Below are positions 1 through 7,805 of a stretch of DNA of 64,000 nucleotides, in pieces. This DNA comes from Parcubacteria group bacterium. Lineage in GTDB: Bacteria > Patescibacteria > Paceibacteria > UBA9973 > UBA2103. The notes beneath the pieces are model-generated. The model was given only the letters and a program-made list of their open reading frames with translations, searched no databases and had not been told where the DNA came from. Location of the stretch: the NCBI GenBank assembly GCA_028286605.1, contig JAQBRE010000002.1:372001-436000 (forward strand). Direction: 5' to 3'. The position numbers were made by a program, and so were the translations under genes. The first letter of the stretch is position 1; each line of letters opens with the position of its first letter.

Positions 1-493
1 GAGCCGGAGACGGCGCAGAAGATACGGCTGGTGCAGGCGCGCCCGTGTTTGAGGAAATACGCGGAACGCTTGGCGACACATATGTGGATGGTGAAACTGC
101 TGAATGTGCAGCAACAGGAATTTGAGGAGCAATACCCAAGAGGGAATAATCCTTGAGGCTGTCGCTTGCCTTGACGGGTTGTCCCTTGGTAGCAGGGATG
201 ATGACTCGCGTCATGAGTCCGTATGCTCCGGGTGCTGAAACGATGACAACCGCGATAAGTACTAACTGAAGGAAAATGCTCGTCTTGCTGTGCGCAGGAG
301 CCCTTTGAACCGAGGAATATTGGGTCTGTGAACGCAACGCGAAAGGTCCTGTCTGGATTTTCAGGATAGCAAATGCGCCATTTACGTCTTCCGCACTCGA
401 CCCTTTAGAAGTGAGGTCTTTAAGAATGTCTTCTTCAGAATGCCCTGAGGCCTGTTTCTGACGTATGGTGTCGAGAAGTTCCTGGCTAGCCAT
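1..493 (-). CDS. Anchored membrane protein, C-terminus cut by window edge
   Basis: The reading frame starts at the ATG at 493 and stays open to the left edge, so about 164 residues are visible and the C-terminus is missing. The first 50 residues are charged and helical, with repeated G-x-S-x-E-D/E turns (GHSEEDI, GSSAEDV). One hydrophobic segment follows at about residues 72-93, and then a Pro/Ala/Ser-rich, presumably extracytoplasmic tail. A soluble helical head, one membrane anchor and a low-complexity outer part is a common layout in Parcubacteria. No enzymatic motif is visible and the function is unknown. The next gene on the right is tRNA-Glu on the same strand. Confidence 0.7.
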   Translation of the reverse strand, partial: MASQELLDTIRQKQASGHSEEDILKDLTSKGSSAEDVNGAFAILKIQTGPFALRSQTQYSSVQRAPAHSKTSIFLQLVLIAVVIVSAPGAYGLMTRVIIPATKGQPVKASDSLKDYSLLGIAPQIPVAAHSAVSPSTYVSPSVPRISSNTGAPAPAVSSAPSPA

Positions 494-539
494 GAAATTT
501 CGTTTCCGGATTCATGAGGAAATAATAGCACTAGTTTTG

Positions 540-611
540 TGACTCCACGGGGAATCGAACCCCGATTTCAGCCGTGAAAGGGCCGCGTCCTAACCGTTAG
601 ACGATGGAGCC
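540..611 (-). tRNA. tRNA-Glu (TTC)
   Basis: The minus strand folds as a 72-nt cloverleaf. The acceptor is GGCTCCA/TGGAGTC with discriminator A, the anticodon loop is CTTTCAC (anticodon TTC), and the T arm is CGGGG-TTCGATT-CCCCG. The 3' CCA is not encoded. It is divergent from tRNA-Ser, with a perfect palindrome in the shared upstream region. Confidence 0.95.
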
Positions 612-633
612 TTCTGTGAAGGCGGCACCAGCC

Positions 634-669
634 TATCCTAGCATTTTTGGGCCCAAAAATGCTAGGATA
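634..669. repeat. Perfect 36-bp palindrome between divergent tRNA genes
   Basis: The two 18-nt arms (634-651 and 652-669) are exact reverse complements with no loop, centred on GGG|CCC. It sits in the 83-bp gap between the 5' ends of tRNA-Glu and tRNA-Ser. It therefore lies upstream of both and is not the obvious terminator of either. It could be an operator, a cruciform-forming site, or a remnant terminator. Confidence 0.85.
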
Positions 670-694
670 CCAAGGTTCAACCAATTTTTACCCT

Positions 695-779
695 GGAGAG
701 GTGGCAGAGTGGTCGAATGCACCGGTTTCGAAAACCGGCGTACCGCAAGGTACCGGGAGTTCGAATCTCCCCCTCTCCG
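695..779 (+). tRNA. tRNA-Ser (CGA)
   Basis: Class II tRNA of 85 nt. The acceptor is GGAGAGG/CCTCTCC with discriminator G, the anticodon loop TTCGAAA gives anticodon CGA, the variable arm is long, and the T arm is GGGAG-TTCGAAT-CTCCC. CCA is not encoded. A 13-bp hairpin at 785-814 follows. Confidence 0.95.
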
Positions 780-784
780 CAAAT

Positions 785-814
785 AATGAACGCCTGCTTC
801 AGCAGGCGTTCATT
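785..814 (+). terminator. Hairpin terminator after tRNA-Ser
   Basis: Arms of 13 bp (785-797 and 802-814) with loop TTCA lie directly downstream of tRNA-Ser. The T tract after the stem is weak, so termination is inferred from position and stem strength. Confidence 0.6.
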
Positions 815-855
815 CGTATCTGCTAGTATAGATAAATATCAGTTATTGCACTGTC

Positions 856-1236
856 ATGATCCAGCACCTCACTATTCACGTTAATGACATTGAGAAGAGT
901 AAAGAATTCTATCTCGAAGCACTGAAGCCGCTAGGTTATGAATTGATTAGTGATCATCCAGAATGGAAACTCGCCGGCATCGGGAAAAACGGAAAATCTG
1001 AGCTGTGGATATATGCAGCTGAAGGAGCAAAGCAAGTGGGGCACGTTGCGTTCGCAGCACTTAGTAAGGAGGAAGTGGATGGTTTCCATGCCGCAGCGCT
1101 TACTCATGGTGGCACCGATAATGGTGCGCCGGGATATCGCAAGGATTATGCTCCGAACTATTACGCATCGTTCGCGTTTGATCCGAGCGGTAACAACATC
1201 GAGACAGTGTTCATGGATCCCGATCCAACGATCTAG
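856..1236 (+). CDS. VOC-family (glyoxalase/dioxygenase fold) protein
   Basis: A 126-residue protein with the vicinal-oxygen-chelate pattern. His4 lies in the first strand, a second histidine is in GHVAF (His63), and a glutamate is in NNIETV (Glu116). These fit the usual H/H/E metal ligands of one VOC module. Glyoxalase-like, extradiol-dioxygenase and resistance proteins share this fold, so the substrate cannot be named. The protein should be cytosolic, since there is no signal peptide. The gene lies 6 nt before a methyltransferase gene, so the two are probably co-transcribed with endonuclease V. Confidence 0.85.
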   Translation: MIQHLTIHVNDIEKSKEFYLEALKPLGYELISDHPEWKLAGIGKNGKSELWIYAAEGAKQVGHVAFAALSKEEVDGFHAAALTHGGTDNGAPGYRKDYAPNYYASFAFDPSGNNIETVFMDPDPTI

Positions 1237-1242
1237 CGATTC

Positions 1243-1818
1243 ATGGTGACATCCGCCGAGTGGCTAGAACTTTTCTTGAACCTGATCGTCTTGGCCTTCG
1301 GATTCAAACTCGTGTCCGAAATAGCCCGCAACGGAAAGGTACCGCCTTTCATACGTACGCGTACCCTGATTGCGCAAGAGATCGCTGATGCGTTCGGAAC
1401 GCTTCCGAAAGGAAGCGTCGTGTATGACCCTGGCTGCGGCGATGGACGAGTGCTTTTTGCTATCGCCGCGAAGAATCCGGGCGTGCAGTGCGTCGGCATC
1501 GAATTGCGCCTGTTCCCATACTTTCTGGCACTGCGTCGCCGCGCTGCATTCCTGCGAGAGTATCCGGAAGCGAAAGTCAGGGTTATTCGCGGCAACAGCT
1601 TCAAACAGGATCTTTCGTCCGCAACGCATGTGTATACGTATCTTTATCCTGAAGTGCTAGATAGATTGTTACCTAAGTTCGAGAAAGAGCTTCACCCCGG
1701 CACTATACTTATTTCGCTGGATTTCAAATTCTTGAAGAAGATATCAGAACGAATAATTCCGCTTGCGCACGCAGAGAAAGGGAAGCTGGGTGAAACGTTA
1801 TATGTATACCGCTTCTGA
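1243..1818 (+). CDS. Membrane-anchored class I SAM methyltransferase
   Basis: The 191 residues begin with a hydrophobic stretch (about 7-25) that could anchor the enzyme to the membrane. The SAM-binding glycine loop VYDPGCGDGRV (motif I, about 60-70) and an acidic residue after the second strand (IELR) follow. The later strand segment ILISLDFKF fits motif IV-VI of Rossmann methyltransferases. Target unknown. The 3' end overlaps the likely start of the endonuclease V gene by 17 nt. Confidence 0.8.
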   Translation: MVTSAEWLELFLNLIVLAFGFKLVSEIARNGKVPPFIRTRTLIAQEIADAFGTLPKGSVVYDPGCGDGRVLFAIAAKNPGVQCVGIELRLFPYFLALRRRAAFLREYPEAKVRVIRGNSFKQDLSSATHVYTYLYPEVLDRLLPKFEKELHPGTILISLDFKFLKKISERIIPLAHAEKGKLGETLYVYRF

Positions 1819-2497
1819 TTTTAAGGTAACGCCGAAGGAAGCAGTGCAGCTGCAGAAGCAGCTGCGTGAACAGGTGAAGCTCGTGCCGCTTGAGAAAGCG
1901 CCCGTACTGATAGGTGGTTGCGATGTGAGCATGAATCGATTCGCGAAAGAAGGGTTCGCCGGCTTCGTTACGCTTACGTATCCCGAACTGGTACTCATCG
2001 ATCATGCAGTGGTGAAAGATACGATTCCATTCCCGTATGTGCCGGGCTTGCTTTCGTTCCGGGAGATTCCGATGCTTGCGAAGGCATGGGAGAGGCTGAA
2101 AACGAAACCGGATGTATTGGTGGTTGATGGTATCGGTATTGCGCACCCGCGACGGCTGGGCATCGCGACGCATCTGGGGCTCGTGCTTGGTATTCCAACA
2201 ATAGGTTGTGCGAAGTCAGTACTCACAGGCATATATGAGGAGCCGGGAAATGAGCCGGGTGATATTTCATATTTGTATGACAAATATAATAAAGAAGAGA
2301 TTATCGGAGCTGCGCTCCGCACGAAGCGAAATGTGAAGCCGGTCTTCGTGTCGCCGGGGCACCTCATCACGCTGCAGGAATCGATCGATCTGGTGTATTC
2401 CTGCGTCCGTAAACATCGCCTTCCTGAGGCGACGCGCTTCGCTCATAATACGGTGAATGAGTACCGCATTGCAGATATGCAGCAGGTTGCTCTTTGA
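1802..2497 (+). CDS. nfi: Endonuclease V (deoxyinosine 3' endonuclease)
   Basis: Endonuclease V cuts the second phosphodiester 3' of deoxyinosine and starts repair of deaminated adenine. The 231-residue length is typical. Acidic active-site residues are visible in their family contexts: Asp41 in GCDVS, Glu88 in SFREIP and Asp109 in VDGIGIAHPRRLG. The strand-separating region PYVPG and the TIGCAKS segment are also present. A further ATG lies upstream at 1763, but the start at 1802 matches the family N-terminus and limits the overlap with the methyltransferase gene to 17 nt. Confidence 0.93.
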   Translation: MYTASDFKVTPKEAVQLQKQLREQVKLVPLEKAPVLIGGCDVSMNRFAKEGFAGFVTLTYPELVLIDHAVVKDTIPFPYVPGLLSFREIPMLAKAWERLKTKPDVLVVDGIGIAHPRRLGIATHLGLVLGIPTIGCAKSVLTGIYEEPGNEPGDISYLYDKYNKEEIIGAALRTKRNVKPVFVSPGHLITLQESIDLVYSCVRKHRLPEATRFAHNTVNEYRIADMQQVAL

Positions 2498-2589
2498 GGC
2501 GGGCCACGTATACTGCGGATACAGGTCGAATCATTGCCAGCCAATCTTGGACTGGCCTTTGCTTTTGTAAGGGCCGTCTACCAAATACT

Positions 2590-2727
2590 ATGGATTCAGA
2601 AGAAGAAAAGATCGTCGCCCCAGAGACCGAAGAGGCTGCTGAGGAAGGCGCGGAGGTTGTTGCTCCTGCAGAAGATGCAGAGGAAGCAGCTCCTGCAGCT
2701 GACAATGATGAGGAAGTTGCTGCATAA
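2590..2727 (+). CDS. Small acidic Glu/Ala-rich protein
   Basis: A 45-residue, strongly acidic protein made almost entirely of Glu, Ala, Pro, Val and Asp, with no hydrophobic core. It is followed at once by a strong hairpin terminator (2751-2781), which supports a real transcript. The composition suggests a disordered, charge-mimicking peptide. No family is recognised. The in-frame upstream extension to 2494 has a different, basic composition and is probably not translated. Confidence 0.5.
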   Translation: MDSEEEKIVAPETEEAAEEGAEVVAPAEDAEEAAPAADNDEEVAA

Positions 2728-2750
2728 GCAGTCGCACTCATCTCCAACAG

Positions 2751-2781
2751 AAAAGCCGCGAGCGAAGCTCGCGGCTTTTCT
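2751..2781. terminator. Bidirectional terminator (acidic protein / trxB)
   Basis: Perfect 13-bp arms (2751-2763 and 2767-2779) with loop GAA, with A-run and T-run ends on both strands. It lies between the convergent small acidic gene and trxB and can serve both. Confidence 0.9.
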
Positions 2782-2800
2782 TATTCTCACCATTCTTTCA

Positions 2801-3724
2801 TTAGTGCATCTTCACCCAAAGGTAAATATCCTCGAGTGCCTTCACCGCGTCGCCTGCAGCGATATTGTTCTGATGATAGAGCTCGTCCGTGCAATCACCG
2901 GCTGCCCAGACACCCTCCACGCTCGTGTGCTGATTCTTGGGGTCCGTCACGACGCGTCCGATCGCATCTAGTTCGACAAGGTCCTTTGCGAAGCTCGTGT
3001 TCGGTACGACGCCGATCTCAACGAATATGCCTGTAACCGGAAGGGTAGTTTCTGCACCGGTCGTACGTTCCTTAACGACGAGGCCAGAAACGAATTTCTC
3101 TCCCTTCACCTCGACCGGTTCGCTGTTGCAGATCATATGCATCTTCGGATTCGAAATCAGCTTCTCCACCGTAATCGCATCACCCTTCAGCTCGCCGTGA
3201 CGATGAATGAGCGTAACCGATTTCGCATACGCAAGCAGCTGCGCTGCGCTCTCAAGCCCAGCATTCCCGCCACCAACCACAGCCACGTCTTGGCCTGCAA
3301 AGATGGGCCCGTCACATGAGGCGCAGTAGGTGAGTCCCTTGTGTTCGAACGTGTCTGCGCCAGGCACCATAAGACGCCGGCGCGCAGCGCCGGAAGCGAT
3401 GAGCACTGCTTTCGCGTCGAACGTATCTCCTTTCGTGGTCGTTGCGCGGAAACCCTCTTCAAACCGCTCCAGATGCTCTACACGGCTTCCTTCCTGTATA
3501 GATAGCACTTCGCCCGCATAGGTTTCCAAATGCTTCTGGAGGGACTTCTTCAGGTTCTCACCAGAAATCACCGGCGTGCCGATCCAGTTCTCGATACCCT
3601 CTGAAACCACCGACTGCCCGCCGAATTCTTCTGCGACAAGAACCGTCTTCAATCGCTTGCGTGATGCATATACACCCGCTGCGACTCCTGCCGGCCCGCC
3701 TCCAATAATTATCAAATCGTTCAT
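2801..3724 (-). CDS. trxB: Thioredoxin reductase
   Basis: NADPH-dependent flavoprotein reducing thioredoxin. The 307 residues show the FAD dinucleotide fold (IIGGGPAG, about 7-13), the redox pair Cys134-Ala-Ser-Cys137, the NADPH-binding loop VVGGGNAG (about 149-156), and the C-terminal FAD motif GVWAAGDC. CASC in place of the commoner CATC is tolerated in the family. A TATAAT box (3731-3736) ends 6 nt before the ATG, so the mRNA should be leaderless. It ends at the shared hairpin at 2751-2781. Confidence 0.93.
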   Translation of the reverse strand: MNDLIIIGGGPAGVAAGVYASRKRLKTVLVAEEFGGQSVVSEGIENWIGTPVISGENLKKSLQKHLETYAGEVLSIQEGSRVEHLERFEEGFRATTTKGDTFDAKAVLIASGAARRRLMVPGADTFEHKGLTYCASCDGPIFAGQDVAVVGGGNAGLESAAQLLAYAKSVTLIHRHGELKGDAITVEKLISNPKMHMICNSEPVEVKGEKFVSGLVVKERTTGAETTLPVTGIFVEIGVVPNTSFAKDLVELDAIGRVVTDPKNQHTSVEGVWAAGDCTDELYHQNNIAAGDAVKALEDIYLWVKMH

Positions 3725-3749
3725 TTTTAAATTATATCAGGTACAGCAA

Positions 3750-3845
3750 AAAACACTCCGATAAAAGGGGCTGCGGAGCGCGACGGCGCGAGCCGGAGCA
3801 ATTTTCCAGCAGGAAAATATGCGTACCCTTTTATCGGAGTGTTTT
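3750..3845 (-). terminator. Large branched terminator of ftsZ
   Basis: Two perfect 20-nt arms (3750-3769 and 3826-3845) enclose a 56-nt GC-rich spacer with its own inner hairpin (ATTTTCC-AGCA-GGAAAAT). It begins 7 nt after the ftsZ stop and ends in a T run on the minus strand. The long insert makes it larger than a standard intrinsic terminator. Confidence 0.75.
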
Positions 3846-3852
3846 GAGCTGT

Positions 3853-5127
3853 CTATTTCTTGTGGCGACGAAGGAAGCTTGGAATCGCGCCCCAGGTGTC
3901 GTCCTCTTCTTCGACGATAGGCGGCGTGATGGCCTGTGCGGTTTCGCGAGGCTTCGGCATTGCCGTTACGATAGGCTCTTCGCGTTCGCGGCGAGGAGGA
4001 AGGATAGGTCCCTCGTCTTCTGGCATTGGCATAGATGCTGGCGCTTCTTCGCGCGGTGCAGGGCGGCCGAGCACGTCATTGAAGATCTTTCCGCGGCTTT
4101 CTTCCTGCTCCTTCGCAGGCATCGTGAAGAGCGAGCGTTCGCCACCTGTGTATGACGCGGATCCATCCTGTTCAGGGAAACCGGTCGCGATGACGATGAT
4201 GCGGAGCTGGCCCTTCTTAAGCTTCTCATCGCGCATGATACCGAAGATGACCTTCGCGCTCTTATCAACGGATTCGCCGATAACCTTCGCTGCTTCCTGT
4301 ACTTCAAGGATGCCGAGGTCGTCTGAACCTGCGACCACAAAGAGGATGCCACGAGCGCCGGTGATGGAAACATCGAGGAGCGGGGAATTAACGGCTGCTG
4401 CAGCGGCGTCCTTGGCACGGTTGTCGCCGTCTGCGATACCGATACCCATGAGCGCTGGGCCGGCACCTTCCATGATCGCCTTGATGTCGTTGAAGTCCGT
4501 GTTGATTTCACCAGGAGTGGTGATGATATCGGAAACACCTTCCACTGCCTGACGAAGGATTTCATCGCAGAGCGCGAATGCATTCTTCGCGGAGGTCTGT
4601 GCTTCTACGATAGAGAGAAGCTTGTCGTTAGGAATAACGAGATATGCGTCTACTTCCTTCTTAAGAGAAGCAAGACCGACTTCAGCGATCTCGGTGCGCT
4701 GTGCGCCTTCGAAGGTGAACGGCTTGGTGACGACGGCAACGGTGAGCGCGCCGAGCTCCTTCGCGATCTTCGCGACGACGCCTGCTGCGCCTGTTCCTGT
4801 TCCGCCACCCATGCCGCAGGTGATGAAGACCATGTCTGAACCCTGAAGCGCTTCCTGAATCTCCTGACGTGTCTCTTCAGCGGCACGACGGCCGAGCTCT
4901 GGGTTCATTCCAGCACCGAGGCCCTTCGTGAGGTTCTTGCCGATGTGGATCTTACGCTTCGCGAGGCTGCGGTGCAGATCTTGCGCGTCCGTATTGATAG
5001 CGATGAACTCCACGCCCTTCACCTTGGAGTTGATCATGTGATTAACAGCATTGCCGCCAGAACCTCCACAGCCGACGACGCGGATGCGTGCGAACGTTTC
5101 GATTTCAGGGGTTACGCGCTTGGACAT
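3853..5127 (-). CDS. ftsZ: Cell division GTPase FtsZ
   Basis: Tubulin-like GTPase that forms the division ring. The nucleotide-binding glycines GCGGSGGNA (about 19-27) and the tubulin signature GGGTGTGA (about 107-114) are intact, as is the T7-loop context NTDFNDIKAIM. A variable acidic/Pro-rich linker follows at about residue 330, then a conserved C-terminal peptide (DTWGAIPSFLRRHKK) of the kind that binds FtsA. The length of 424 residues is normal. ftsA lies upstream on the same strand, but an opposing PemK-like gene separates the two. Confidence 0.97.
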   Translation of the reverse strand: MSKRVTPEIETFARIRVVGCGGSGGNAVNHMINSKVKGVEFIAINTDAQDLHRSLAKRKIHIGKNLTKGLGAGMNPELGRRAAEETRQEIQEALQGSDMVFITCGMGGGTGTGAAGVVAKIAKELGALTVAVVTKPFTFEGAQRTEIAEVGLASLKKEVDAYLVIPNDKLLSIVEAQTSAKNAFALCDEILRQAVEGVSDIITTPGEINTDFNDIKAIMEGAGPALMGIGIADGDNRAKDAAAAAVNSPLLDVSITGARGILFVVAGSDDLGILEVQEAAKVIGESVDKSAKVIFGIMRDEKLKKGQLRIIVIATGFPEQDGSASYTGGERSLFTMPAKEQEESRGKIFNDVLGRPAPREEAPASMPMPEDEGPILPPRREREEPIVTAMPKPRETAQAITPPIVEEEDDTWGAIPSFLRRHKK

Positions 5128-5259
5128 AGGGGTATACGAAGAATGTGCCGGTTAGTCAACACATAGTACCAAATCCTTTAACAATGCAAACCTTGACGGG
5201 TTAATAGCCTGTGTTCGGGTTTATAAGCACTTTATCTCTTTTTAGTACGATAGAGGGCT

Positions 5260-5646
5260 ATGAAAAAAGATTTTAAAGGGTGGAATAAACAAAAAAGCGA
5301 TATTGATGATTCAGCACCACGACCATTCTTTCGTGAAGGTGAAGTATGGTGGTGCTCTTTAGGTGCGAACATTGGTTTTGAAATGGATGGAAAGAATGAA
5401 ATATTCGAACGTCCAGTATTTATACTTAAAAAATTCAATAATGAGACATGTTTGGTTCTCCCTACAACGTCTCAATCTAAGTCTGGACGTTTCTATTATC
5501 CATATATGAGTAATGGAAAGAAATTTGCAATTAATCTGTCACAAGTTCGACTTCTTGATGTAAAACGTTTGAGGCGTAGAGCGTATGTTCTGTCCCAAAA
5601 GCAACACAGTGAAATTAAAACTAAATTCATATCACTCCTTGAATAG
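5260..5646 (+). CDS. PemK/MazF-fold toxin-like protein, copy 1
   Basis: 128 residues. After a 27-residue N-terminal extension (DFKGWNKQKS...), GEVWWCSLG begins a MazF-type barrel, followed by ERPVFILKKFN, CLVLPTTS and INLSQVRLLD, which match the core strands of the family. MazF-like proteins cut mRNA, but no antitoxin gene is adjacent here. A paralogue with the same extension lies at 42731-43117. The TACGAT box (5246-5251) ends 8 nt before ATG. The gene lies opposite to, and between, ftsA and ftsZ. Toxin activity is not shown by the sequence. Confidence 0.75.
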   Translation: MKKDFKGWNKQKSDIDDSAPRPFFREGEVWWCSLGANIGFEMDGKNEIFERPVFILKKFNNETCLVLPTTSQSKSGRFYYPYMSNGKKFAINLSQVRLLDVKRLRRRAYVLSQKQHSEIKTKFISLLE

Positions 5647-5648
5647 AC

Positions 5649-5672
5649 GAAACCGCCCTTTCGGGCGGTTTC
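5649..5672 (+). terminator. Terminator of PemK-like gene 1
   Basis: GAAACCGCCC-TTTC-GGGCGGTTTC, a 10-bp stem starting 3 nt after the stop codon and ending in TTTC. Confidence 0.8.
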
Positions 5673-5790
5673 TCAGGGGCATGAAGCCGTATCAGATCGA
5701 AACTATGCACTGCATAGAATCTCGGGGGCACGAAGGCCGTAATGTAGTTAGTATATCAGGCATCAAAATAGCGTCAACAAAAACAAGTTT

Positions 5791-5808
5791 GCCCCGCGTA
5801 AGCGGGGC
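5791..5808 (-). terminator. Terminator of ftsA
   Basis: On the minus strand, GCCCCGC-TTAC-GCGGGGC is followed by AAACTTGTTTTT (5779-5790). It lies about 55 nt after the ftsA stop. The rest of the 5673-5862 gap has another weak hairpin (GCCATTTG...CAAATGGC) and no gene that I can see. Confidence 0.75.
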
Positions 5809-5862
5809 GAGGCCGAAGCCATTTGTATCTATAGCTTAGCAAATGGCCAGGCAGGCAGTCAA

Positions 5863-7029
5863 CTATGGCATGAACTGCTTTATGAATCGTGCGAAGCCGC
5901 GTGTCAGATCGCCCATGACGTTTTTCTTCGGCGTATCGGTGTCTCCGGTGAGTCCCCAGAGCGCGAGACCATACGCGACTGCCCAGGTCGCGTCACGGAT
6001 CTTCGTTTCAGAAGTGATGCGCATATCTGCAAGGCGCGACGGAAGGCTGAGCGTTCCTTTCGCAATATCACTGATCGTTCCCTGGCCTGCGCCGCCGCCG
6101 GAAAGGATGATGCCGGCAGGAAGCGAGCCGTGACGATTGAGCGAACGAAGATGCTTCTCAATTAATTCGAACATCGTACGGAAACGAAGCGCGATTATTT
6201 CTTCGACTTTCTTTTTCGGATACATCGTGCCGGAAAGACGTCCGAGCTTGATGCGCTCCGCATCCTCAAGAGAGATCTTGAAACCGAGCGCGAGGTCGTC
6301 AGTGATATTAGTCGAACCGGTCTGGAATACTTTTACGGAAATGGGAAGGCCTTCATCGTAGACGACGATGGAAACGGTCTCGGCGCCGATGTTCGCGAGG
6401 ACGCAGCCCTTCATCTTCTGATCTTTCGTAAGCGTTACGTACGAACCAGCAAGTGGGGAAGCCATGCGATCTATCACTTCGATGTCTGCGCCCTCTACGG
6501 CAGCGGTAAGCTGCTCTGCGTGCTGCGAAAGGCACGTAACGAACAGGAACTCACCTTCGAGGCGCGTACCCTTCATGCCGATGGGCGCGCCGAGCGTCTT
6601 CACGCCGTCAACACGAAATTCCAAAGGAATTTCGTGCAGGACCTTGCGGTTCAGGAACTGAGGCTCGGCGGTACGTCGAGCCTCGTCACGCACCTTCTCC
6701 ATATCTAAATCGGTGATCTCCTGATCTGCGCGTGAGATTATCGTCTGGCCGCTTGCACGCGTCTCATCAAGTGACACGCCGCCCACTGCAAGGAAGGCAG
6801 ACTTGATCGGCATGTGGATGATGCTCTCTGCCTGGCCCTTCGCGAGCTGAATGCTTTCGATGGCATCCTGCAGATCAACCACGTAGCCATGACGCAACCC
6901 CTGCGTCTCACTGAGCCCGGTACCGATGATGCGTACCTGCGGACCCTCCTCGGTTATGACCTCTTCAACCACCACGACTTTCGTCTGGTGCGTGCCGATG
7001 TCAATTCCTGTTGCGATTCTTCGAGCCAT
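5863..7029 (-). CDS. ftsA: Cell division protein FtsA
   Basis: Actin-like ATPase that links FtsZ filaments to the membrane. 388 residues. Phosphate-1 loop at the N-terminus (GIDIGTHQTK), the SHS2/1C domain in the first half, the phosphate-2 region (VLANIGAETVSIVVYDEG) and the adenosine-binding LSGGGAGQG near the C-terminus. The last residues (RGFARFIKQFMP) form the amphipathic membrane-targeting helix. The start lies inside the ybeY 3' end (29-nt overlap), so rpsU-ybeY-ftsA form one operon. Confidence 0.95.
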   Translation of the reverse strand: MARRIATGIDIGTHQTKVVVVEEVITEEGPQVRIIGTGLSETQGLRHGYVVDLQDAIESIQLAKGQAESIIHMPIKSAFLAVGGVSLDETRASGQTIISRADQEITDLDMEKVRDEARRTAEPQFLNRKVLHEIPLEFRVDGVKTLGAPIGMKGTRLEGEFLFVTCLSQHAEQLTAAVEGADIEVIDRMASPLAGSYVTLTKDQKMKGCVLANIGAETVSIVVYDEGLPISVKVFQTGSTNITDDLALGFKISLEDAERIKLGRLSGTMYPKKKVEEIIALRFRTMFELIEKHLRSLNRHGSLPAGIILSGGGAGQGTISDIAKGTLSLPSRLADMRITSETKIRDATWAVAYGLALWGLTGDTDTPKKNVMGDLTRGFARFIKQFMP

Positions 7030-7441
7030 GAGGAGAGGAGGAATTGGGTGTACTAATAAATCGGGAAAGGTATTCCCGTTCGTATCTATCCATTGTAGTG
7101 CCGTGTGGCAGTCCTTTCAAATGCAATAAACCGTGGATAAACAAAAAAGCAGTGAATGATGAGTATGAAAGGTCGTAATCCGGAGCCTGCTTCTTAGCTA
7201 TTGTCGGACAAATGATGATTTCACCGGAGCGTTCTTTCTTCGTCGAACTGGTCTCATAGGAGAGCACATTCGGTATGTATTCTTTCTTGCGAAGCTGCTG
7301 ATTCAATTTCTTCGCGCGAATCGTTCCGGCGAAGACGAGAGATATTTCCCACCCTGGAAGGATAGCGGCAGCGATTTTTTGATATGGCAAACCCGGCGCT
7401 GCGCGCCGGGTGAAATTTCGTACGTCAACCGTACTTGCCAT
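7001..7441 (-). CDS. ybeY: Endoribonuclease YbeY
   Basis: Zinc-dependent RNase for rRNA maturation and ribosome quality control. The 146 residues carry the family signature H-x3-H-x5-H as HGLLHLKGLPH (His103, His107, His113). The upstream half (NQQLRKKEYIPNVLSYE) matches the typical strand-turn preceding the active site. It starts 8 nt after the rpsU stop and overlaps ftsA by 29 nt, suggesting translational coupling. Confidence 0.92.
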   Translation of the reverse strand: MASTVDVRNFTRRAAPGLPYQKIAAAILPGWEISLVFAGTIRAKKLNQQLRKKEYIPNVLSYETSSTKKERSGEIIICPTIAKKQAPDYDLSYSSFTAFLFIHGLLHLKGLPHGTTMDRYEREYLSRFISTPNSSSPHGSKNRNRN

Positions 7442-7449
7442 GTATAGGA

Positions 7450-7710
7450 TTACTTGCGGCCCTTCGTCTTGCGAGCTGCAGGGTCGATCTTGCCGAGCTT
7501 TACGAGCTGATTGTATTCAGCGATGCGTTCGCCCTTAACCATAGCGCGCATGTGCTCTACGTTCTTGGACTTGCCACGAACGTAATAACGGGCAGCACGG
7601 AGGCCGCGGACGATGTTGAGGCCCTGTGCACGGCGTGAGAAACGGCGAATAAGCGACGTAGCGCTTTCGTTCTTGCCGCGGCGGACTTCTACTCGGGTTG
7701 CTTTAGTCAT
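7450..7710 (-). CDS. rpsU: Ribosomal protein bS21
   Basis: 86 residues, highly basic. The start (VEVRRGKNESATSLIRRF) and the following helices match bS21, which binds the 3' end of 16S rRNA near the anti-Shine-Dalgarno. The tail is longer than in Escherichia coli. A TACAGT box ends 10 nt before the ATG at 7710. First gene of the rpsU-ybeY-ftsA operon. Confidence 0.8.
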   Translation of the reverse strand: MTKATRVEVRRGKNESATSLIRRFSRRAQGLNIVRGLRAARYYVRGKSKNVEHMRAMVKGERIAEYNQLVKLGKIDPAARKTKGRK

Positions 7711-7760
7711 AATAGAGCGAACTGTAGCATAAATAAGCCTTTTTTGTCCAGAAACAGAAA

Positions 7761-7786
7761 ACCCCTGAAGCGAATGCTTCAGGGGT
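7761..7786 (-). terminator. Terminator of the 7806-8219 membrane gene
   Basis: Perfect 11-bp arms (7761-7771, 7776-7786), with TTTTCTGTTT after the stem on the minus strand. Confidence 0.85.
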
Positions 7787-7805
7787 GCGGACAAGGAACC
7801 GTGGA

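Noticed and set aside
1763..1801. Upstream start for endonuclease V.
   Set aside because: It would lengthen the overlap with the methyltransferase and adds a basic segment not seen in the family.
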